A DNA stretch of 64,000 nucleotides from Pluralibacter gergoviae ATCC 33028 = NBRC 105706 (GCF_001598855.1 NZ_BCZS01000005.1:62001-126000); one strand, 5' to 3'; positions 11,086 to 21,844 are shown, counted from the first letter of the stretch. Notes: generated by a model from the letters alone, not told the origin. Numbers and translations are program-made.

Positions 11086-11907
11086 CTAGCTCTCCTTCAG
11101 GGAAGCATTGTCTGACACCCAGTTTGCCAGCTGGCAGTACTGCGCAACGGAGATATTTTCCGCCCGCAGGGTCGGGTCAACGCCAAGACTTTCCAGTACC
11201 TCAACGCTAAACAGATTGCCCAGGCTGTTGCGGATGGTCTTGCGGCGCTGGTTAAATGCTTCGGTGGTAATACGGCTCAGCACGCGAACCTCTTTAACCG
11301 GATGCGGCAGGGTCGCGTGAGGCACCAGGCGCACCACGGCGGAATCTACCTTGGGCGGCGGCGTAAAGGCCGATGGCGGCACTTCAAGTACCGGGATCAC
11401 CTGGCAGTAATACTGCGCCATGACGCTTAACCGACCATACGCTTTACTGTTCGGTCCTGCAACCAGGCGGTTTACCACCTCTTTTTGCAGCATAAAGTGC
11501 ATATCGGCAATGGCGTCAGTATAGCTGAACAGATGGAACATCAGCGGCGTCGAAATATTGTAGGGCAGGTTGCCAAAGACGCGCAGCGGCTGGCCAATCT
11601 CTTTGGACAGCTCGCCGAAGTTCATGGTCATCGCATCCTGCTGATAGATGGTCAGCTTGGGGCCGAGGAACGGATGCGTCTTCAGGCGTGCGGCCAGATC
11701 GCGGTCCAGTTCGATGACGGTCAGCTTATCAAGGCGTTCACCCACCGGCTCGGTCAGGGCGGCAAGGCCCGGCCCGATTTCAACCATCGCCTGGCCCTTT
11801 TGCGGGTTGATGGCGGAGACGATGCTGTCGATCACGAACCGATCGTTGAGAAAGTTTTGCCCGAAGCGTTTACGGGCGAGGTGGCCCTGATGGACTCGAT
11901 TATTCAT
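11086..11907 (-). CDS. rsmA: 16S rRNA (adenine1518/1519-N6)-dimethyltransferase RsmA (KsgA)
   Basis: RsmA dimethylates two adjacent adenines in the 3' terminal helix of 16S rRNA during small-subunit assembly; its loss gives kasugamycin resistance. At 273 residues it equals E. coli KsgA. The SAM-binding motif [13 protein letters not shown] is near residue 42, the acidic loop IELDRDLA near 66, and the catalytic NLPYNIS near 113. The C-terminal domain includes the [12 protein letters not shown] rRNA-contact helix. The start overlaps the pdxA stop by 4 bases (ATGA type), indicating coupled translation. Confidence 0.97.
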   Translation of the reverse strand: MNNRVHQGHLARKRFGQNFLNDRFVIDSIVSAINPQKGQAMVEIGPGLAALTEPVGERLDKLTVIELDRDLAARLKTHPFLGPKLTIYQQDAMTMNFGELSKEIGQPLRVFGNLPYNISTPLMFHLFSYTDAIADMHFMLQKEVVNRLVAGPNSKAYGRLSVMAQYYCQVIPVLEVPPSAFTPPPKVDSAVVRLVPHATLPHPVKEVRVLSRITTEAFNQRRKTIRNSLGNLFSVEVLESLGVDPTLRAENISVAQYCQLANWVSDNASLKES

Positions 11908-12893
11908 TGAGAGTTAACAATCATTTTGATGGCGAGATTAAGCGCCGTAATAAAACTGCCGACGTTCGCTTCGCCGCGGCCCGCCAGCTCAAGGGCAGTG
12001 CCGTGGTCCACGGACGTGCGGATAAAGGGCAGACCAAGCGTAATATTTACCGCGCGGCCAAAGCCCTGGTATTTTAGCACGGGCAGGCCCTGATCGTGGT
12101 ACATCGCGAGCACTGCGTCGGCGCAGTCGAGATATTTGGGCTGAAACAGCGTATCGGCGGGCAGCGGACCCGTCAGGTTCATGCCCTGCGCGCGCATCTC
12201 CTCCAGTACCGGAATGATCGTTTCTATCTCTTCCATGCCCATATGGCCGCCTTCCCCGGCGTGGGGATTGAGGCCGCAGACCAGTACGCGGGGATCGGCG
12301 ATGCCAAATTTACTGCGCAGATCGTGGTGCAGAATGGCGATGATTTCGCGCAGCAGATCCGGCGTAATCGCCTCGCTGACGGTTTTCAGCGGCAGATGCG
12401 TGGTCGCCAGCGCCACCCGCAGCTCCTCCGTTGCCAGCATCATCACCACCTTCGCCGCGCCGGCGCGCTGTTCAAAAAACTCGGTGTGGCCGGTAAACGG
12501 GATACCCGCGTCGTTGATAATGCTCTTCTGCACCGGGCCGGTGATCAGCGCGGCGAACTCGCCGCTGCTCGCACCATCGCACGCCCGGGCCAGCGTCTCA
12601 ACGACATAGGGGCCGTTGGCAACGTTAAGTCTGCCGGGTTCAACTAGCGCGCCGAGGGCTATCGGCAGCAGCGTCAGGGTCCCTGCGCGCTGAGGCTGCG
12701 GGGGCTTGCTGGGATCGTAGGGCAGGAGGCTTAATGGTAAACCGAGCATGGCTGCCCGGTTTTTCAGAAGTGATCCATCAGCGCAGACCACCAGTTCGGC
12801 GGGCCAGTCCTGCTGCGCAAGCTGGACCGCCAGATCGGGGCCAATCCCGGCGGGTTCGCCGGGCGTGATGACCACGCGAAATTGTCGCGTCAT
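11904..12893 (-). CDS. pdxA: 4-hydroxythreonine-4-phosphate dehydrogenase PdxA
   Basis: PdxA oxidises 4-phosphohydroxy-L-threonine in the DXP-dependent pyridoxal 5'-phosphate pathway; the product joins with deoxyxylulose phosphate through PdxJ. The 329 residues equal E. coli PdxA. Metal-binding histidines sit in [23 protein letters not shown] and [14 protein letters not shown], all three typical. It overlaps surA by one base at its start and rsmA by four at its end, so it lies in the middle of a translationally linked operon. Confidence 0.97.
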   Translation of the reverse strand: MTRQFRVVITPGEPAGIGPDLAVQLAQQDWPAELVVCADGSLLKNRAAMLGLPLSLLPYDPSKPPQPQRAGTLTLLPIALGALVEPGRLNVANGPYVVETLARACDGASSGEFAALITGPVQKSIINDAGIPFTGHTEFFEQRAGAAKVVMMLATEELRVALATTHLPLKTVSEAITPDLLREIIAILHHDLRSKFGIADPRVLVCGLNPHAGEGGHMGMEEIETIIPVLEEMRAQGMNLTGPLPADTLFQPKYLDCADAVLAMYHDQGLPVLKYQGFGRAVNITLGLPFIRTSVDHGTALELAGRGEANVGSFITALNLAIKMIVNSQ

Positions 12894-14179
12894 TAGTTGC
12901 TCAGGATTTTAACGTAGGCGCTGGCGCGCTGTTCCTGCATCCAGGTACCGGCTTCTTCCGCAAATTTACGGTTCATCAGCATCCGATAGGCGCGGTCTTT
13001 CTGCGCGGCATCGGTGCGGTCAACCTTGCGGGTATCCAGCAGCTGGATCAGGTGCCAGCCGAAAGAGGAGTGGACCGGGCCGCTCATCTGGCCTTTGCTG
13101 AGTTTCAGCAGCGCATCGCGGAACGCGGGGTCATACATATCCGGCGTACCCCAGCCCAGATCGCCGCCCTGGTTTGCAGAGCCAGGATCCTGGGACAGCT
13201 CTTTCGCCGCCTTGTCAAAGGTGGTTCTGCCGCTCTTAATGTCGGCTGCCACTTCTTCCAGTTTGGCACGGGCCTGATCGTCGGTCATGATCGGCGACGG
13301 CTTGAGCAGGATGTGGCGGGCGTGGACTTCGGTCACCGAGATGTTCTGGGTCTGGCCGCGCAGGTCGTTAACCTTCAGAATGTGGAAACCGACGCCGGAA
13401 CGAATCGGACCAATGATATCGCCTTTTTTCGCAGTGCTCAGGGCCTGGGCGAAAATGGACGGCAGTTCCTGGATGCGGCCCCAGCCCATCTGCCCGCCTT
13501 TCAGCGCCTGCGGATCGGCAGAGTAGGTGATCGCCAGCTTGCCGAAGTCGGTGCCTTTGCGCGCCTGATCGATGATTGAGCGCGCCATGTTTTCCTGCTC
13601 ACTTACCTGATCGGCGGTCGGGTTTTCCGGCAGCGGCAGCAGAATGTGGCTCAGGTTCAGCTCGGTGCTGGCGTCGTTCTGATTGCCAATCTGCTGCGCC
13701 AGAGCGTCCACTTCCTGCGGCAGAACGGTGATGCGGCGACGCACTTCGTTGTTACGCACCTCGGAGATGATCATCTCCTTGCGGATCTGCTTACGATAGG
13801 TGCTGTAGTTCAGCCCGTCGTAGGCCAGGCGGCTGCGCATCTGATCGAGGGTCATGTTGTTTTGCTGCGCGATATTGGCGATAGCCTGGTCGAGCTGCTC
13901 ATCAGAGACCGTCACGCCCATCTTCTGCCCCATCTGCAGAACAATCTGATCCATGATCAGACGTTCGAGGATCTGGTGACGCAGCGTGGCGTCATCCGGC
14001 AGCTGCTGGCCGGACTGGCCGGCACTTCCCTTAACGGACTGCATCATTCCATCGACGTCGCTTTCAAGGACTACGCCATTGTTAACCACAGCGGCAACCT
14101 TATCGACAACCTGCGGTGCGGCATAGCTGATATTCGCCACCATGGCGATACCGAGAAGCAGCGTTTTCCAGTTCTTCAT
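12893..14179 (-). CDS. surA: Periplasmic peptidyl-prolyl isomerase/chaperone SurA
   Basis: SurA carries unfolded outer-membrane proteins, including LptD encoded just upstream, across the periplasm to the BAM complex. The 428 residues match E. coli. The signal peptide [20 protein letters not shown] is followed by APQVVDK. An N-terminal chaperone domain (about 21-170) precedes two parvulin domains that begin near [12 protein letters not shown] (about 172) and [12 protein letters not shown] (about 283), and the C-terminal helix is short. It follows lptD by 57 bases in the same direction and leads the pdxA-rsmA-apaG-apaH run. Confidence 0.98.
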   Translation of the reverse strand: MKNWKTLLLGIAMVANISYAAPQVVDKVAAVVNNGVVLESDVDGMMQSVKGSAGQSGQQLPDDATLRHQILERLIMDQIVLQMGQKMGVTVSDEQLDQAIANIAQQNNMTLDQMRSRLAYDGLNYSTYRKQIRKEMIISEVRNNEVRRRITVLPQEVDALAQQIGNQNDASTELNLSHILLPLPENPTADQVSEQENMARSIIDQARKGTDFGKLAITYSADPQALKGGQMGWGRIQELPSIFAQALSTAKKGDIIGPIRSGVGFHILKVNDLRGQTQNISVTEVHARHILLKPSPIMTDDQARAKLEEVAADIKSGRTTFDKAAKELSQDPGSANQGGDLGWGTPDMYDPAFRDALLKLSKGQMSGPVHSSFGWHLIQLLDTRKVDRTDAAQKDRAYRMLMNRKFAEEAGTWMQEQRASAYVKILSN

Positions 14180-14236
14180 ACTCTTTCCATTTCAATTAAC
14201 TAACCGCAGTGCGGTTTACGTTGTATCTCTTAGCCA

Positions 14237-16570
14237 TTACAAAGCGCTTTGGTAAGGCAGTATGTTCGAGCGCAGCATTTTCTGCGTGCCGAGACCGTAG
14301 TTGGAGCTCAGGCCGCGTAGCTCGATGTTGAAGCCAATCTTGTTGTCGAACTTCGATTGCTGTTTGTTGTAGTCCCAGTCGTTGATCTTACGCTCATAGC
14401 CGATGCTGATGGCGTAGCAGCAGGAGTTATACTGCAGGCCGAGCATCTGGTTGGCCGTTTTGCTCATCTTGGTATCGTAGTAGTAAGCGCCCACCACGGA
14501 CCAGCGATCGGCGATCGGCCAGCTGGCGGTCATGCCCATCTGGGAGATACCGTCCCGGTAGTTTTGCGCCGTTGAGTACGACGTCAGCGTCGTTTTGATA
14601 TATTGCGAGCTGGCGTAGCGGTACTTCAGCTGAACAATTCGGTCGTCATCACGGCGGTACTCAATGGCGCCGTTGCCGGTAGTGAAGTCGTCGAGGCGGG
14701 TATCGTACTGCATACCGCCGCGCAGTCCCCAGTAATCGGTCATGCGCCAGTAGGTATCGCCGGCCCAGACGATGGAGCCCGTGTCGTCGTCGTTTTCCCA
14801 GTTGAAATTGTCATCGCCGGTACGCGATTTTTTAAAGAAGTAGATTTGACCAATGGATGCGTTAAAACGTTCAACCGCATTATCATCATAAACGCGGGTC
14901 GTCAGACCGGTGGTGACTTGGTTGGCGGAGGCGATACGGTCCAGGCCGCTGTAGGAGCGGTCGCGGAACAGGCCTGTGTAGTCCGCCTGCAGCAGGGAGG
15001 AGTCGTACTCCATGATCTTGCCCTGGTCTTTATAGGGCACGTACAGGTACTGAACGCGCGGCTCCAGCGTCTGGGTGTAGCCGGCAGACCAGTCCATATC
15101 GCGTTCAAAGACCATCTTGCCATCAATTTTAAACTGCGGCAGGGTGCGGTTGACCGAGTCTTTCAGATTGGTGCCGTAAGTATTGTTATACCAGTTGACG
15201 TGCTTCTGATCGTAGTGGGTCGACATCAGCTTGGCTTCGGTATTAATACTGCCCCAGCGGTTGGAGAGCGGCAGGTTGATGCTCGGCTCAAAGTGTACGC
15301 GGGTCGCCTCCGGCATATCGGAGTCGGTATTTTCGAACTTCACGGCCTGCATATAGAGGCGTGTGTCGAACGGACCTACGTCGTTTTGATAGAAGTTCAC
15401 GTCGAGCTGCGGCATGGCGTAGTAAGAGCTGTTCTTACCGTCATCCAGCACCTGGAATTTTCTGGTGGAGAGCGTGGCATCGAAGTTATCAACGAAGTAG
15501 CCGGCGCTGAACTTCTGGGTGGCATAGCCGTCGGTGCTGTTGCCGTACTTCGAGTTAAAGTCGTCGAAGTAGTCTTTATCACTGACCTTGGTGTAGTCCG
15601 CATTCAGGCGCCACACCTGATCGATAACCCCTGAGTGGTTCCAGTAGGTCATCCAGCGGTGGCCGCTGTCGTCGCTGTGCTGGCTATCGGACGGCATATA
15701 GTCCAATTCGGCCACGCCCGCGCCGGCATGGGTCAGATAGCGGAACTCGTTTTCCCACATGATGTTGCCACGCTTAGACATGTAGTGCGGCGTGATGGTG
15801 GCATCGAAGTTGGGGGCGATGTTCCAGTAGTACGGCAGGCTGAACGAGAAGCCGTCGTCGGAGCCGAATCCCGCGTTGGGGATCAGGAAGCCGGAGCGGC
15901 GCTTGTTGCCGATCGGCAGCTGCAGATACGGGCTGTAGAACACCGGTACGGCGCCGAGCTTGAAGCGGGCGTTCCAGATCTCCGCGACCTCTTCCTGACG
16001 GTCCTGAATGACTTCGCTACCCACCACGCTCCAGGTATTAGAGCCCGGCAGGCAGGAGGTGAACATGCCGTTATCGAGGATGGTATAGCGGTTGTCGCCG
16101 CGCTGCTTCATAACGTCGGCGGTGCCGCGGCCCTGGCGATCTACCATCTGATAGTCGCCACTCCAGACGTTGGTGTCTTTGGTGTTGAGATTCGACCAGG
16201 CTTTCGGCCCACGCAGGATCACCTGATCGTCATCATAGTGTACGTTGCCAAGCGCATCGACGGTTCGCACCGGGTCGCTCTGACCCGGCGGCTGCTTCTG
16301 ATGCAGCTGAACTTCGTCGGCCTTCAGACGGCTGTTACCCTGCTCGATATCCACGTTGCCGGTGAAGACGGCATTGTCGGGGTAATCGCCCTTGGCGTTA
16401 TCGGCGTTAATGGTCACAGGCAGGCTATTGGCGTCACCCTCTACCTGAGGACGGGTATAGCTAGGTACCCCCAGCATACACTGCGATGCGAGGTCGGCCG
16501 CAGCGCCAGCCTGACTGTAAAGGGCACTGGCGATCATGGTGGCCAGGAGGGTGGGAATACGTTTTTTCAT
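14237..16570 (-). CDS. lptD: LPS-assembly outer-membrane protein LptD
   Basis: LptD is the β-barrel that, plugged by LptE, inserts lipopolysaccharide into the outer leaflet. The protein has 777 residues (E. coli 784). A signal peptide ends at AGAAA before DLASQC; a periplasmic β-jellyroll (OstA/LptA-like, about 50-180) is followed by the large C-terminal barrel. The four cysteines needed for the disulfide switch are present: one near the mature N-terminus (ASQC), one in FTSCLPGS, and the adjacent pair in NSCCYAIS near the end. The slightly shorter length comes from loop differences, not a break. It is transcribed divergently from djlA. Confidence 0.97.
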   Translation of the reverse strand: MKKRIPTLLATMIASALYSQAGAAADLASQCMLGVPSYTRPQVEGDANSLPVTINADNAKGDYPDNAVFTGNVDIEQGNSRLKADEVQLHQKQPPGQSDPVRTVDALGNVHYDDDQVILRGPKAWSNLNTKDTNVWSGDYQMVDRQGRGTADVMKQRGDNRYTILDNGMFTSCLPGSNTWSVVGSEVIQDRQEEVAEIWNARFKLGAVPVFYSPYLQLPIGNKRRSGFLIPNAGFGSDDGFSFSLPYYWNIAPNFDATITPHYMSKRGNIMWENEFRYLTHAGAGVAELDYMPSDSQHSDDSGHRWMTYWNHSGVIDQVWRLNADYTKVSDKDYFDDFNSKYGNSTDGYATQKFSAGYFVDNFDATLSTRKFQVLDDGKNSSYYAMPQLDVNFYQNDVGPFDTRLYMQAVKFENTDSDMPEATRVHFEPSINLPLSNRWGSINTEAKLMSTHYDQKHVNWYNNTYGTNLKDSVNRTLPQFKIDGKMVFERDMDWSAGYTQTLEPRVQYLYVPYKDQGKIMEYDSSLLQADYTGLFRDRSYSGLDRIASANQVTTGLTTRVYDDNAVERFNASIGQIYFFKKSRTGDDNFNWENDDDTGSIVWAGDTYWRMTDYWGLRGGMQYDTRLDDFTTGNGAIEYRRDDDRIVQLKYRYASSQYIKTTLTSYSTAQNYRDGISQMGMTASWPIADRWSVVGAYYYDTKMSKTANQMLGLQYNSCCYAISIGYERKINDWDYNKQQSKFDNKIGFNIELRGLSSNYGLGTQKMLRSNILPYQSAL

Positions 16571-16830
16571 ACGTTGTATTTATTGTTCCGTCATCTGTGG
16601 CTTCGCGGCATGCAAACGGTCAGAGACTAACGCACTCATCGTTAACGCGCCAGTGTTTATAAGGTCGTTTTAAATTTGTGGCGTTAGGTACTGTGTCGAA
16701 TGGCGAGTATGATAAAGCAAATTATAGTGTATGTCCTGCTATGACCAACAGGTCATAGTTTAAAAACTCGCCTTTATTCAAGGCGCAATATGATGCCTGC
16801 GGCATGTGGATTTGAGCGATTGGGGAGTCT

Positions 16831-17652
16831 ATGCAGTATTGGGGTAAAGTGATTGGCGTGGCGGTAGCATTAATGATGGGCAGCGGCTTCTGGGGCGCGC
16901 TGCTTGGGCTTATCGTCGGCCATATGTTTGATACGGCGCGGATGCGCAAGCTCAATTTTTCGGCGGGGCAGCAGGAGCGGCAGGCGCTGTTTTTTGCCAC
17001 CACCTTTGAAGTCATGGGTCACCTGACTAAATCGAAAGGTCGGGTGACGGAAGCCGATATTCAGGTGGCCAACGTGCTGATGGACCGCATGAACCTCCAC
17101 GGCGACTCCCGCACCGCGGCGCAGCAGGCGTTTCGCGTTGGCAAGGCCGATAATTATCCCCTGCGTGAGAAGATGCGCCAGCTGCGCAGCGTCTGCTTTG
17201 GCCGCTTCGATTTGATTAGGATGTTTCTGGAAATTCAGCTGCAGGCGGCGTTTGCCGACGGCGAACTCCACCCTAACGAGCGCGAAGTGCTGTACGTGAT
17301 TGGCGACGAGCTCGGCATCTCCCGCGCCCAGTTCGATCAGTTTATGCGCATGATGCAGGGGGGCGCGCAGTTCGGCGGCGGCTACCAGCAGTACTCCGGC
17401 ACTGGCGGCGGCTACCAGCAGCAGGCGCAGCGCGGTCCGACGCTGGAAGATGCCTGCAACGTGCTCGGCGTGAAGCCCACCGACGACGCCACCACCATCA
17501 AGCGCGCCTACCGCAAGCTGATGGGCGAGCACCATCCTGATAAGCTGGTGGCGAAAGGTCTGCCGCCGGAGATGATGGAGATGGCGAAGCAGAAGGCGCA
17601 GGAGATCCAGAGCGCCTATGAGCTGATAAAAGAGCAGAAAGGCTTTAAATAA
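16831..17652 (+). CDS. djlA: Membrane-anchored co-chaperone DjlA
   Basis: DjlA is a type III inner-membrane DnaJ-like protein that stimulates DnaK and, when overproduced, activates the Rcs colanic-acid response. The 273 residues (E. coli 271) start with one unusual glycine-rich transmembrane segment, [21 protein letters not shown] TerB-like helical domain follows (about 50-170), then a Gly/Gln-rich linker ([17 protein letters not shown]), and a C-terminal J domain with the HPD motif in [12 protein letters not shown]. The linker is a little longer than in E. coli. It is followed by a good terminator and then by the mobile-like element. Confidence 0.97.
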   Translation: MQYWGKVIGVAVALMMGSGFWGALLGLIVGHMFDTARMRKLNFSAGQQERQALFFATTFEVMGHLTKSKGRVTEADIQVANVLMDRMNLHGDSRTAAQQAFRVGKADNYPLREKMRQLRSVCFGRFDLIRMFLEIQLQAAFADGELHPNEREVLYVIGDELGISRAQFDQFMRMMQGGAQFGGGYQQYSGTGGGYQQQAQRGPTLEDACNVLGVKPTDDATTIKRAYRKLMGEHHPDKLVAKGLPPEMMEMAKQKAQEIQSAYELIKEQKGFK

Positions 17653-17656
17653 AAGC

Positions 17657-17683
17657 AAAAACCTCTCGTCCGGGAGGTTTTTT
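17657..17683 (+). terminator. djlA intrinsic terminator
   Basis: AACCTC-TCGTCCGG-GAGGTT followed by TTTTTT, starting a few bases after the djlA stop, is a classic rho-independent terminator; the A run on the left lets it also work for the opposite strand. Confidence 0.85.
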
Positions 17684-17740
17684 GTGGTTTGCTCCCCTCT
17701 CCCGTGGGCTGTCTCTTATACACAAATCTTTAGTTCAAAC

Positions 17741-17765
17741 GGATAAGCCAGCCCAACGCTTATCC
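17741..17765. repeat. Subterminal hairpin in the mobile element
   Basis: GGATAAG (17741-17747) and CTTATCC (17759-17765) are a perfect 7-bp stem with an 11-base loop, 32 bases from the left tip. Confidence 0.6.
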
Positions 17766-17790
17766 AGGCTGAGGGTTTTAAATTCCGGCT

Positions 17791-17932
17791 AAAAATCGCC
17801 TCAGATTCTGACGTCTGGCCGGGGCAGCCCGCAGGGATGCGGGCTGCGGGCGCGACTTACAGGGATGTTGCATCGCGCCCGTACCCGAAAGCCAGACGTC
17901 AGAATCTGAGGTTCCGCGCAGCGGCGATTTTT
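17791..17932. repeat. Nested cruciform core of the mobile element
   Basis: A perfect 21-bp stem is formed by 17799-17819 and 17891-17911 (core CAGATTCTGACGTCTGG). It is extended by AAAAATCG (17791-17798) with CGATTTTT (17925-17932) across a 13-base bulge. Inside it are two hairpins side by side: GCAGCCCGCA (17824-17833) with TGCGGGCTGC (17838-17847), and GGGCGCGA (17848-17855) with TCGCGCCC (17873-17880). Both inner hairpins expose the word CAGGGATG at or near the loop. Such nesting is unlikely by chance and suggests a selected DNA or RNA structure. Confidence 0.75.
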
Positions 17933-17950
17933 CTTGCCGGGAGCCGGGAT

Positions 17951-17982
17951 TGTCAAGGGAGCGGCGGCGAGCTCCCTTGACA
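17951..17982. repeat. 12-bp hairpin in the mobile element
   Basis: TGTCAAGGGAGC (17951-17962) and GCTCCCTTGACA (17971-17982) pair perfectly around an 8-base loop GGCGGCGA, forming a separate structural unit to the right of the core. Confidence 0.75.
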
Positions 17983-18135
17983 CGTTCACCGCAGAAAGCC
18001 TGACAGAGATGCGGAGTTCTTATAGTGAACGGAATTATTCCACCATTCATAACATATTGTTTTTTATGAATACTCACGCTATCTCTCAATAAAAAGTGTG
18101 ACTAAGAGACAGCCGTAGGAGAGGGAGAAAACCAG

Positions 18136-18795
18136 CTAAAAGTCCACCGGCGCCCGGAAGGTCATGCTGTTGCCAAACGCCGGATGGGTAATAGTCAGCG
18201 TCTGCGCGTGCAGCAGCAGCCTCGGCGCCATCGCCAGCGCCTCCGGCGTAGCGTAGAAGCGGTCGCCGAGGATCGGATGCCCCAGCACCAGCATATGCAC
18301 CCGCAGCTGGTGCGAGCGGCCGGTGATCGGCTTTAGCAGCACCCGCGCCGTGTTGTCGGGCGCATACTCCAGCACCTCATACTCCGTCTGCGCCGGTTTG
18401 CCGGTCTCAAAGCAGACCTTCTGCTTCGGCCGGTTCGGCCAGTCGCAGATCAGCGGCAGATCCACCAGCCCCTTCTCCTGCGCCGGATGGCCCCAGACCC
18501 GCGCCAGATACTGCTTCTTCGGCTCGCGTTCGCGAAACTGGCGCTTGAGCTCCCGCTCCGCCGCCTTGGTCAGCGCCACCGCGATCACGCCGCTGGTGGC
18601 CATATCGAGGCGGTGCACCGACTCCGCCGCCGGATAGTCGCGCTGGATGCGGGTCATGATGCTGTCCCGGTGCTCCTCCTGCCGGCCCGGCACGGAGAGC
18701 AGGCCGCTCGGCTTGTTCACCACCATGATGTGCTCATCCTGGTAGAGAACCACCAGCCAGGGATCCTGCGGCGGATGGTAGGGCGGCATGATCAT
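18136..18795 (-). CDS. rluA: Dual-specificity 23S rRNA/tRNA pseudouridine synthase RluA
   Basis: RluA makes pseudouridine at position 746 of 23S rRNA and position 32 of several tRNAs. The 219 residues equal the E. coli protein. The family motif with the catalytic aspartate is VHRLDMATSG (about residues 60-69), followed by KPITGRSHQLRVHM and GHPILGDRFY. MIMPPYHPP leaves the exact start among two close ATG codons; the longer one is used. It ends 23 bases from the right end of the mobile element and begins 10 bases after rapA stops, so it is probably co-transcribed with rapA. Confidence 0.96.
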   Translation of the reverse strand: MIMPPYHPPQDPWLVVLYQDEHIMVVNKPSGLLSVPGRQEEHRDSIMTRIQRDYPAAESVHRLDMATSGVIAVALTKAAERELKRQFREREPKKQYLARVWGHPAQEKGLVDLPLICDWPNRPKQKVCFETGKPAQTEYEVLEYAPDNTARVLLKPITGRSHQLRVHMLVLGHPILGDRFYATPEALAMAPRLLLHAQTLTITHPAFGNSMTFRAPVDF

Positions 18796-18805
18796 CGGCG
18801 CGCCC

Positions 18806-21712
18806 TTACTGATGCGTCACGACGATCAGGCGCAGCGCATCGAGCCGCCAGCCGGCCTGGGCGAGGCTCTCCAGCACCTGCTGACGGTTGCTTTCGATCG
18901 CTTCCAGCTCGTCGTCGCGGATGTTGGGGTTCACCGCCTTCAGCGCTTCAAGGCGCGCCAGCTCGGCGCTCAGCTTCTCGTCGGCTTCGCGGCGGGCGGA
19001 CTCAATCAGCGCCTGGGCGGCTTTTTCCACCTGCGCTTCGCCCTGCTGCAGGATCGCGTGCACGTCCTGCTGCACCGCGTTGACCAGCTTGCTGCCGGTG
19101 TGGCGGTTGACCGCGCTCAGCTGGCGGTTAAAGCTCTCAAACTCCACCTGGCCGGCAAGGTTATTGCCGGCTTTGTCGACCAGCATACGCACCGGCGTCG
19201 GCGGCAGGAAGCGATGCAGCTGCAGCTGCTTCGGCGCCTGGGCCTCAACCACGTAAATCAGCTCCAGCAGCAGGGTGCCGACCGGCAGGGCCTTATTCTT
19301 CAGCAGGGAAATGGTGCTGCTGCCGGTATCGCCGGAGAGAATAAGATCCAGGCCGTTGCGGATCAGCGGATGCTCCCAGGTGAGGAACTGGGCGTCTTCG
19401 CGGGAGAGCGCCACGTCGCGCTCGAAGGTGACGGTGCAGCCGTCTTCCGGCAGGCCCGGGAAGTCCGGCACCAGCATATGGTCGGACGGCGTCAGCACGA
19501 TCAGGTTATCGCCGCGGTCGTCCTGGTTGATGCCGATGATATCGAACAGGTTCATGGCGAAGCTGATAAGACCGGTGTCGTCATCCTGCTCTTCGATGCT
19601 CTCCGCCAGCTGCTGACCCTTCGCGCCGCCGCTGGAGTGGATCTCCAGCAGGCGGTCGCGGCCCTGCTCCAGCTGCGCCTTGAGGGCGTCGTGCTCTTCG
19701 CGGCAGCGCTTAATGAGCTCGTCAAAGCCGTCGGTGCTCTCCGGAGCGGCGAGATAGTTAATCAGCTCCCCGTGGACGCTATCGTATATCGCGCGGCCGG
19801 TCGGGCAGGTGTGCTCGAAGGCGTCCAGCCCTTCGTGGAACCAGCGTACCAGCACCGACTGGGCGGTTTTTTCGAGGTACGGGACGTGGATCTGAATATC
19901 GTGGGCCTGGCCGATGCGGTCGAGGCGGCCGATGCGCTGCTCCAGCAGGTCCGGGTTGAACGGCAGATCGAACATCACCAGCTGGCTGGCGAACTGGAAG
20001 TTGCGGCCTTCGGAGCCGATTTCAGAGCACAGCAGCACCTGGGCGCCGGTGTCCTCTTCGGCAAACCACGCCGCGGCGCGGTCGCGTTCGATAATCGACA
20101 TACCTTCGTGGAACACCGCCGCGCGGATGCCCTCGCGCTCGCGCAGCACCTGCTCCAGCTGCAGGGCGGTGGCGGCTTTAGCGCAGATCACCAGCACCTT
20201 CTGCGAGCGGTGGCTGGTAAGATAGCCCATCAGCCACTCGACGCGCGGGTCGAAGTTCCACCAGGTACCGGTATCGCCTTCAAACTCCTGATAGATCTGC
20301 TCCGGATAGAGCATATCGCGGGCGCGCTCTTCGGCAGTTTTGCGCGCCCCCATAATGCCGGAGACTTTAATCGCGGTCTGATACTGGGTCGGCAGCGGCA
20401 GCTTGATGGTGTGCAGCTCGCGCTGCGGGAAGCCTTTGACGCCGTTGCGGGTGTTGCGGAACAGCACCCGGCTGGTGCCGTGGCGGTCCATCAGCATCGA
20501 AATCAGCTCCTGACGGGCGCTTTCAGCGCCGTCGCGGTCGCTGTTGGCGGTCTGCAGCAGCGGCTCGATATCCTGTTCGCCAATCAGCTCGCTCAGGGCG
20601 TTCAGCTGGTCGTTGTTGAGCCTGTCGCCGCTCAGCAGCAGGGAAACGGCGTCGGCCACCGGGCGGTAGTTCTGCTGCTCTTCGACAAACTGGGCAAAAT
20701 CATGGAAGCGGCTCGGGTCCAGCAGGCGCAGGCGGGCGAAGTGGCTCTCCATCCCCAGCTGTTCCGGGGTGGCGGTGAGCAGCAGCACGCCCGGCACGCG
20801 TTCGGCCAGCTGTTCGATGGCCTGATACTCGCGGCTCGGGGCTTCTTCACTCCACACCAGGTGGTGGGCTTCGTCCACCACCATAATGTCCCACTCGGCG
20901 TCGCACAGGTGCTCCAGACGCTGTTTGCTGCGGCGCACGAAGTCCAGCGAGCAGATAATCAGCTGCTCGGTTTCAAACGGGTTGGTCGCATCGTGCTGGG
21001 CTTCGGCGTAGCGCTCGTCGTCAAACAGGGCGAAGCGCAGGTTGAAGCGGCGCAGCATCTCAACCAGCCACTGGTGCTGGAGAGTTTCCGGGACGATCAC
21101 CAGCACGCGCTCGGCGGCGCCGGAAAGCAGCTGCTGGTGCAGGATCATCCCGGCTTCAATGGTCTTACCGAGGCCCACTTCGTCCGCCAGCAGCACGCGC
21201 GGCGCGTGGCGGCGGCCAACGTCGTGGGCGATATTCAGCTGGTGCGGGATCAGGCTGGTGCGCTGGCCGCGCAGGCCGCTCCACGGCATCCGGTACTGTT
21301 CGCTCTGGTATTTGCGGGCGCGGTAGCGCAGGGCGAAGCGGTCCATGCGGTCAATCTGCCCGGCGAACAGGCGGTCCTGCGGCTTGCTGAACACCAGCTT
21401 GCTGTCGAGCAGCACTTCGCGCAGGGTAACGTCGGCCTCGTCGCTGTCGAGCCGGGTGCCGGTATAGGCCAGCAGGCCATTCTCTTCTTTTACCTCATCA
21501 ACGCGCAGCTGCCAGCCTTCGTGGCTGGTGATGACATCGCCCGGATTGAACATCACGCGGGTGATTGGGGAATCATTGCGGGCGTACAGTCGATTTTCTC
21601 CGGTAGCCGGGAAGAGCAGGGTTACCATCCGCGCGTCCAGCGCAACCACCGTCCCTAATCCCAGTTCGCTTTCTGTATCGCTGATCCAGCGTTGACCAAG
21701 TGTAAAAGGCAT
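18806..21712 (-). CDS. rapA: RNA polymerase-associated Swi2/Snf2 ATPase RapA (HepA)
   Basis: RapA binds core RNA polymerase and helps recycle it after transcription. At 968 residues it equals the E. coli length. N-terminal Tudor-like domains (about 1-107) precede the helicase core: motif [13 protein letters not shown] (about 174-185), motif II VDEAHH (about 280), motif [13 protein letters not shown], motif [16 protein letters not shown] and [13 protein letters not shown] long C-terminal spacer and coiled-coil part complete it. The start ATG 21712 fits [18 protein letters not shown]. It is separated from polB by 132 bases. Confidence 0.98.
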   Translation of the reverse strand: MPFTLGQRWISDTESELGLGTVVALDARMVTLLFPATGENRLYARNDSPITRVMFNPGDVITSHEGWQLRVDEVKEENGLLAYTGTRLDSDEADVTLREVLLDSKLVFSKPQDRLFAGQIDRMDRFALRYRARKYQSEQYRMPWSGLRGQRTSLIPHQLNIAHDVGRRHAPRVLLADEVGLGKTIEAGMILHQQLLSGAAERVLVIVPETLQHQWLVEMLRRFNLRFALFDDERYAEAQHDATNPFETEQLIICSLDFVRRSKQRLEHLCDAEWDIMVVDEAHHLVWSEEAPSREYQAIEQLAERVPGVLLLTATPEQLGMESHFARLRLLDPSRFHDFAQFVEEQQNYRPVADAVSLLLSGDRLNNDQLNALSELIGEQDIEPLLQTANSDRDGAESARQELISMLMDRHGTSRVLFRNTRNGVKGFPQRELHTIKLPLPTQYQTAIKVSGIMGARKTAEERARDMLYPEQIYQEFEGDTGTWWNFDPRVEWLMGYLTSHRSQKVLVICAKAATALQLEQVLREREGIRAAVFHEGMSIIERDRAAAWFAEEDTGAQVLLCSEIGSEGRNFQFASQLVMFDLPFNPDLLEQRIGRLDRIGQAHDIQIHVPYLEKTAQSVLVRWFHEGLDAFEHTCPTGRAIYDSVHGELINYLAAPESTDGFDELIKRCREEHDALKAQLEQGRDRLLEIHSSGGAKGQQLAESIEEQDDDTGLISFAMNLFDIIGINQDDRGDNLIVLTPSDHMLVPDFPGLPEDGCTVTFERDVALSREDAQFLTWEHPLIRNGLDLILSGDTGSSTISLLKNKALPVGTLLLELIYVVEAQAPKQLQLHRFLPPTPVRMLVDKAGNNLAGQVEFESFNRQLSAVNRHTGSKLVNAVQQDVHAILQQGEAQVEKAAQALIESARREADEKLSAELARLEALKAVNPNIRDDELEAIESNRQQVLESLAQAGWRLDALRLIVVTHQ

Positions 21713-21844
21713 ATAATTTGAGCTCTATATCTTGAATTGCAGGCAAAGATTGCGCCCCGTAACCTCAGTTACGGTGGGCAAAAATTGGGTCCAGGAATTT
21801 GGAAAGGGCGCTATGGTACTGGATGCTATCGGATTCGTCACGCG

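Larger units (their letters stand above)
17709..18112. mobile_element. 404-bp transposase-less element with Tn5/IS50-like ends
   Basis: The left end CTGTCTCTTATACACA (17709-17724) and the complement of the right end, CTGTCTCTTAGTCACA (18097-18112), are terminal inverted repeats differing at two positions, and closely resemble the Tn5/IS50 mosaic end (CTGTCTCTTATACACATCT). No transposase frame exists inside. Flanks CCGTGGG (17702-17708) and CCGTAGG (18113-18119) look like a target duplication with one mismatch, seven bases rather than the nine usual for Tn5. The interior is a GC-rich set of nested hairpins and an AT-rich right third. In E. coli K-12 this gap carries yabP/yabQ. It is best read as a MITE moved by an IS4-family enzyme. 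A 103-codon minus-strand frame (17778-18089) inside it has no known function. Confidence 0.72.

Noticed and set aside
16571-16830. σE promoter for lptD in the divergent lptD-djlA gap
   Set aside because: E. coli lptD has σE control, but I could not find a GGAACTT/TCTRA pair with correct spacing here, so no promoter is listed.
18788-21658. 956-codon open frame antisense to rapA
   Set aside because: Composition shadow of rapA: Gln/Arg/Ala/Val-rich, no start context and no recognisable motif.
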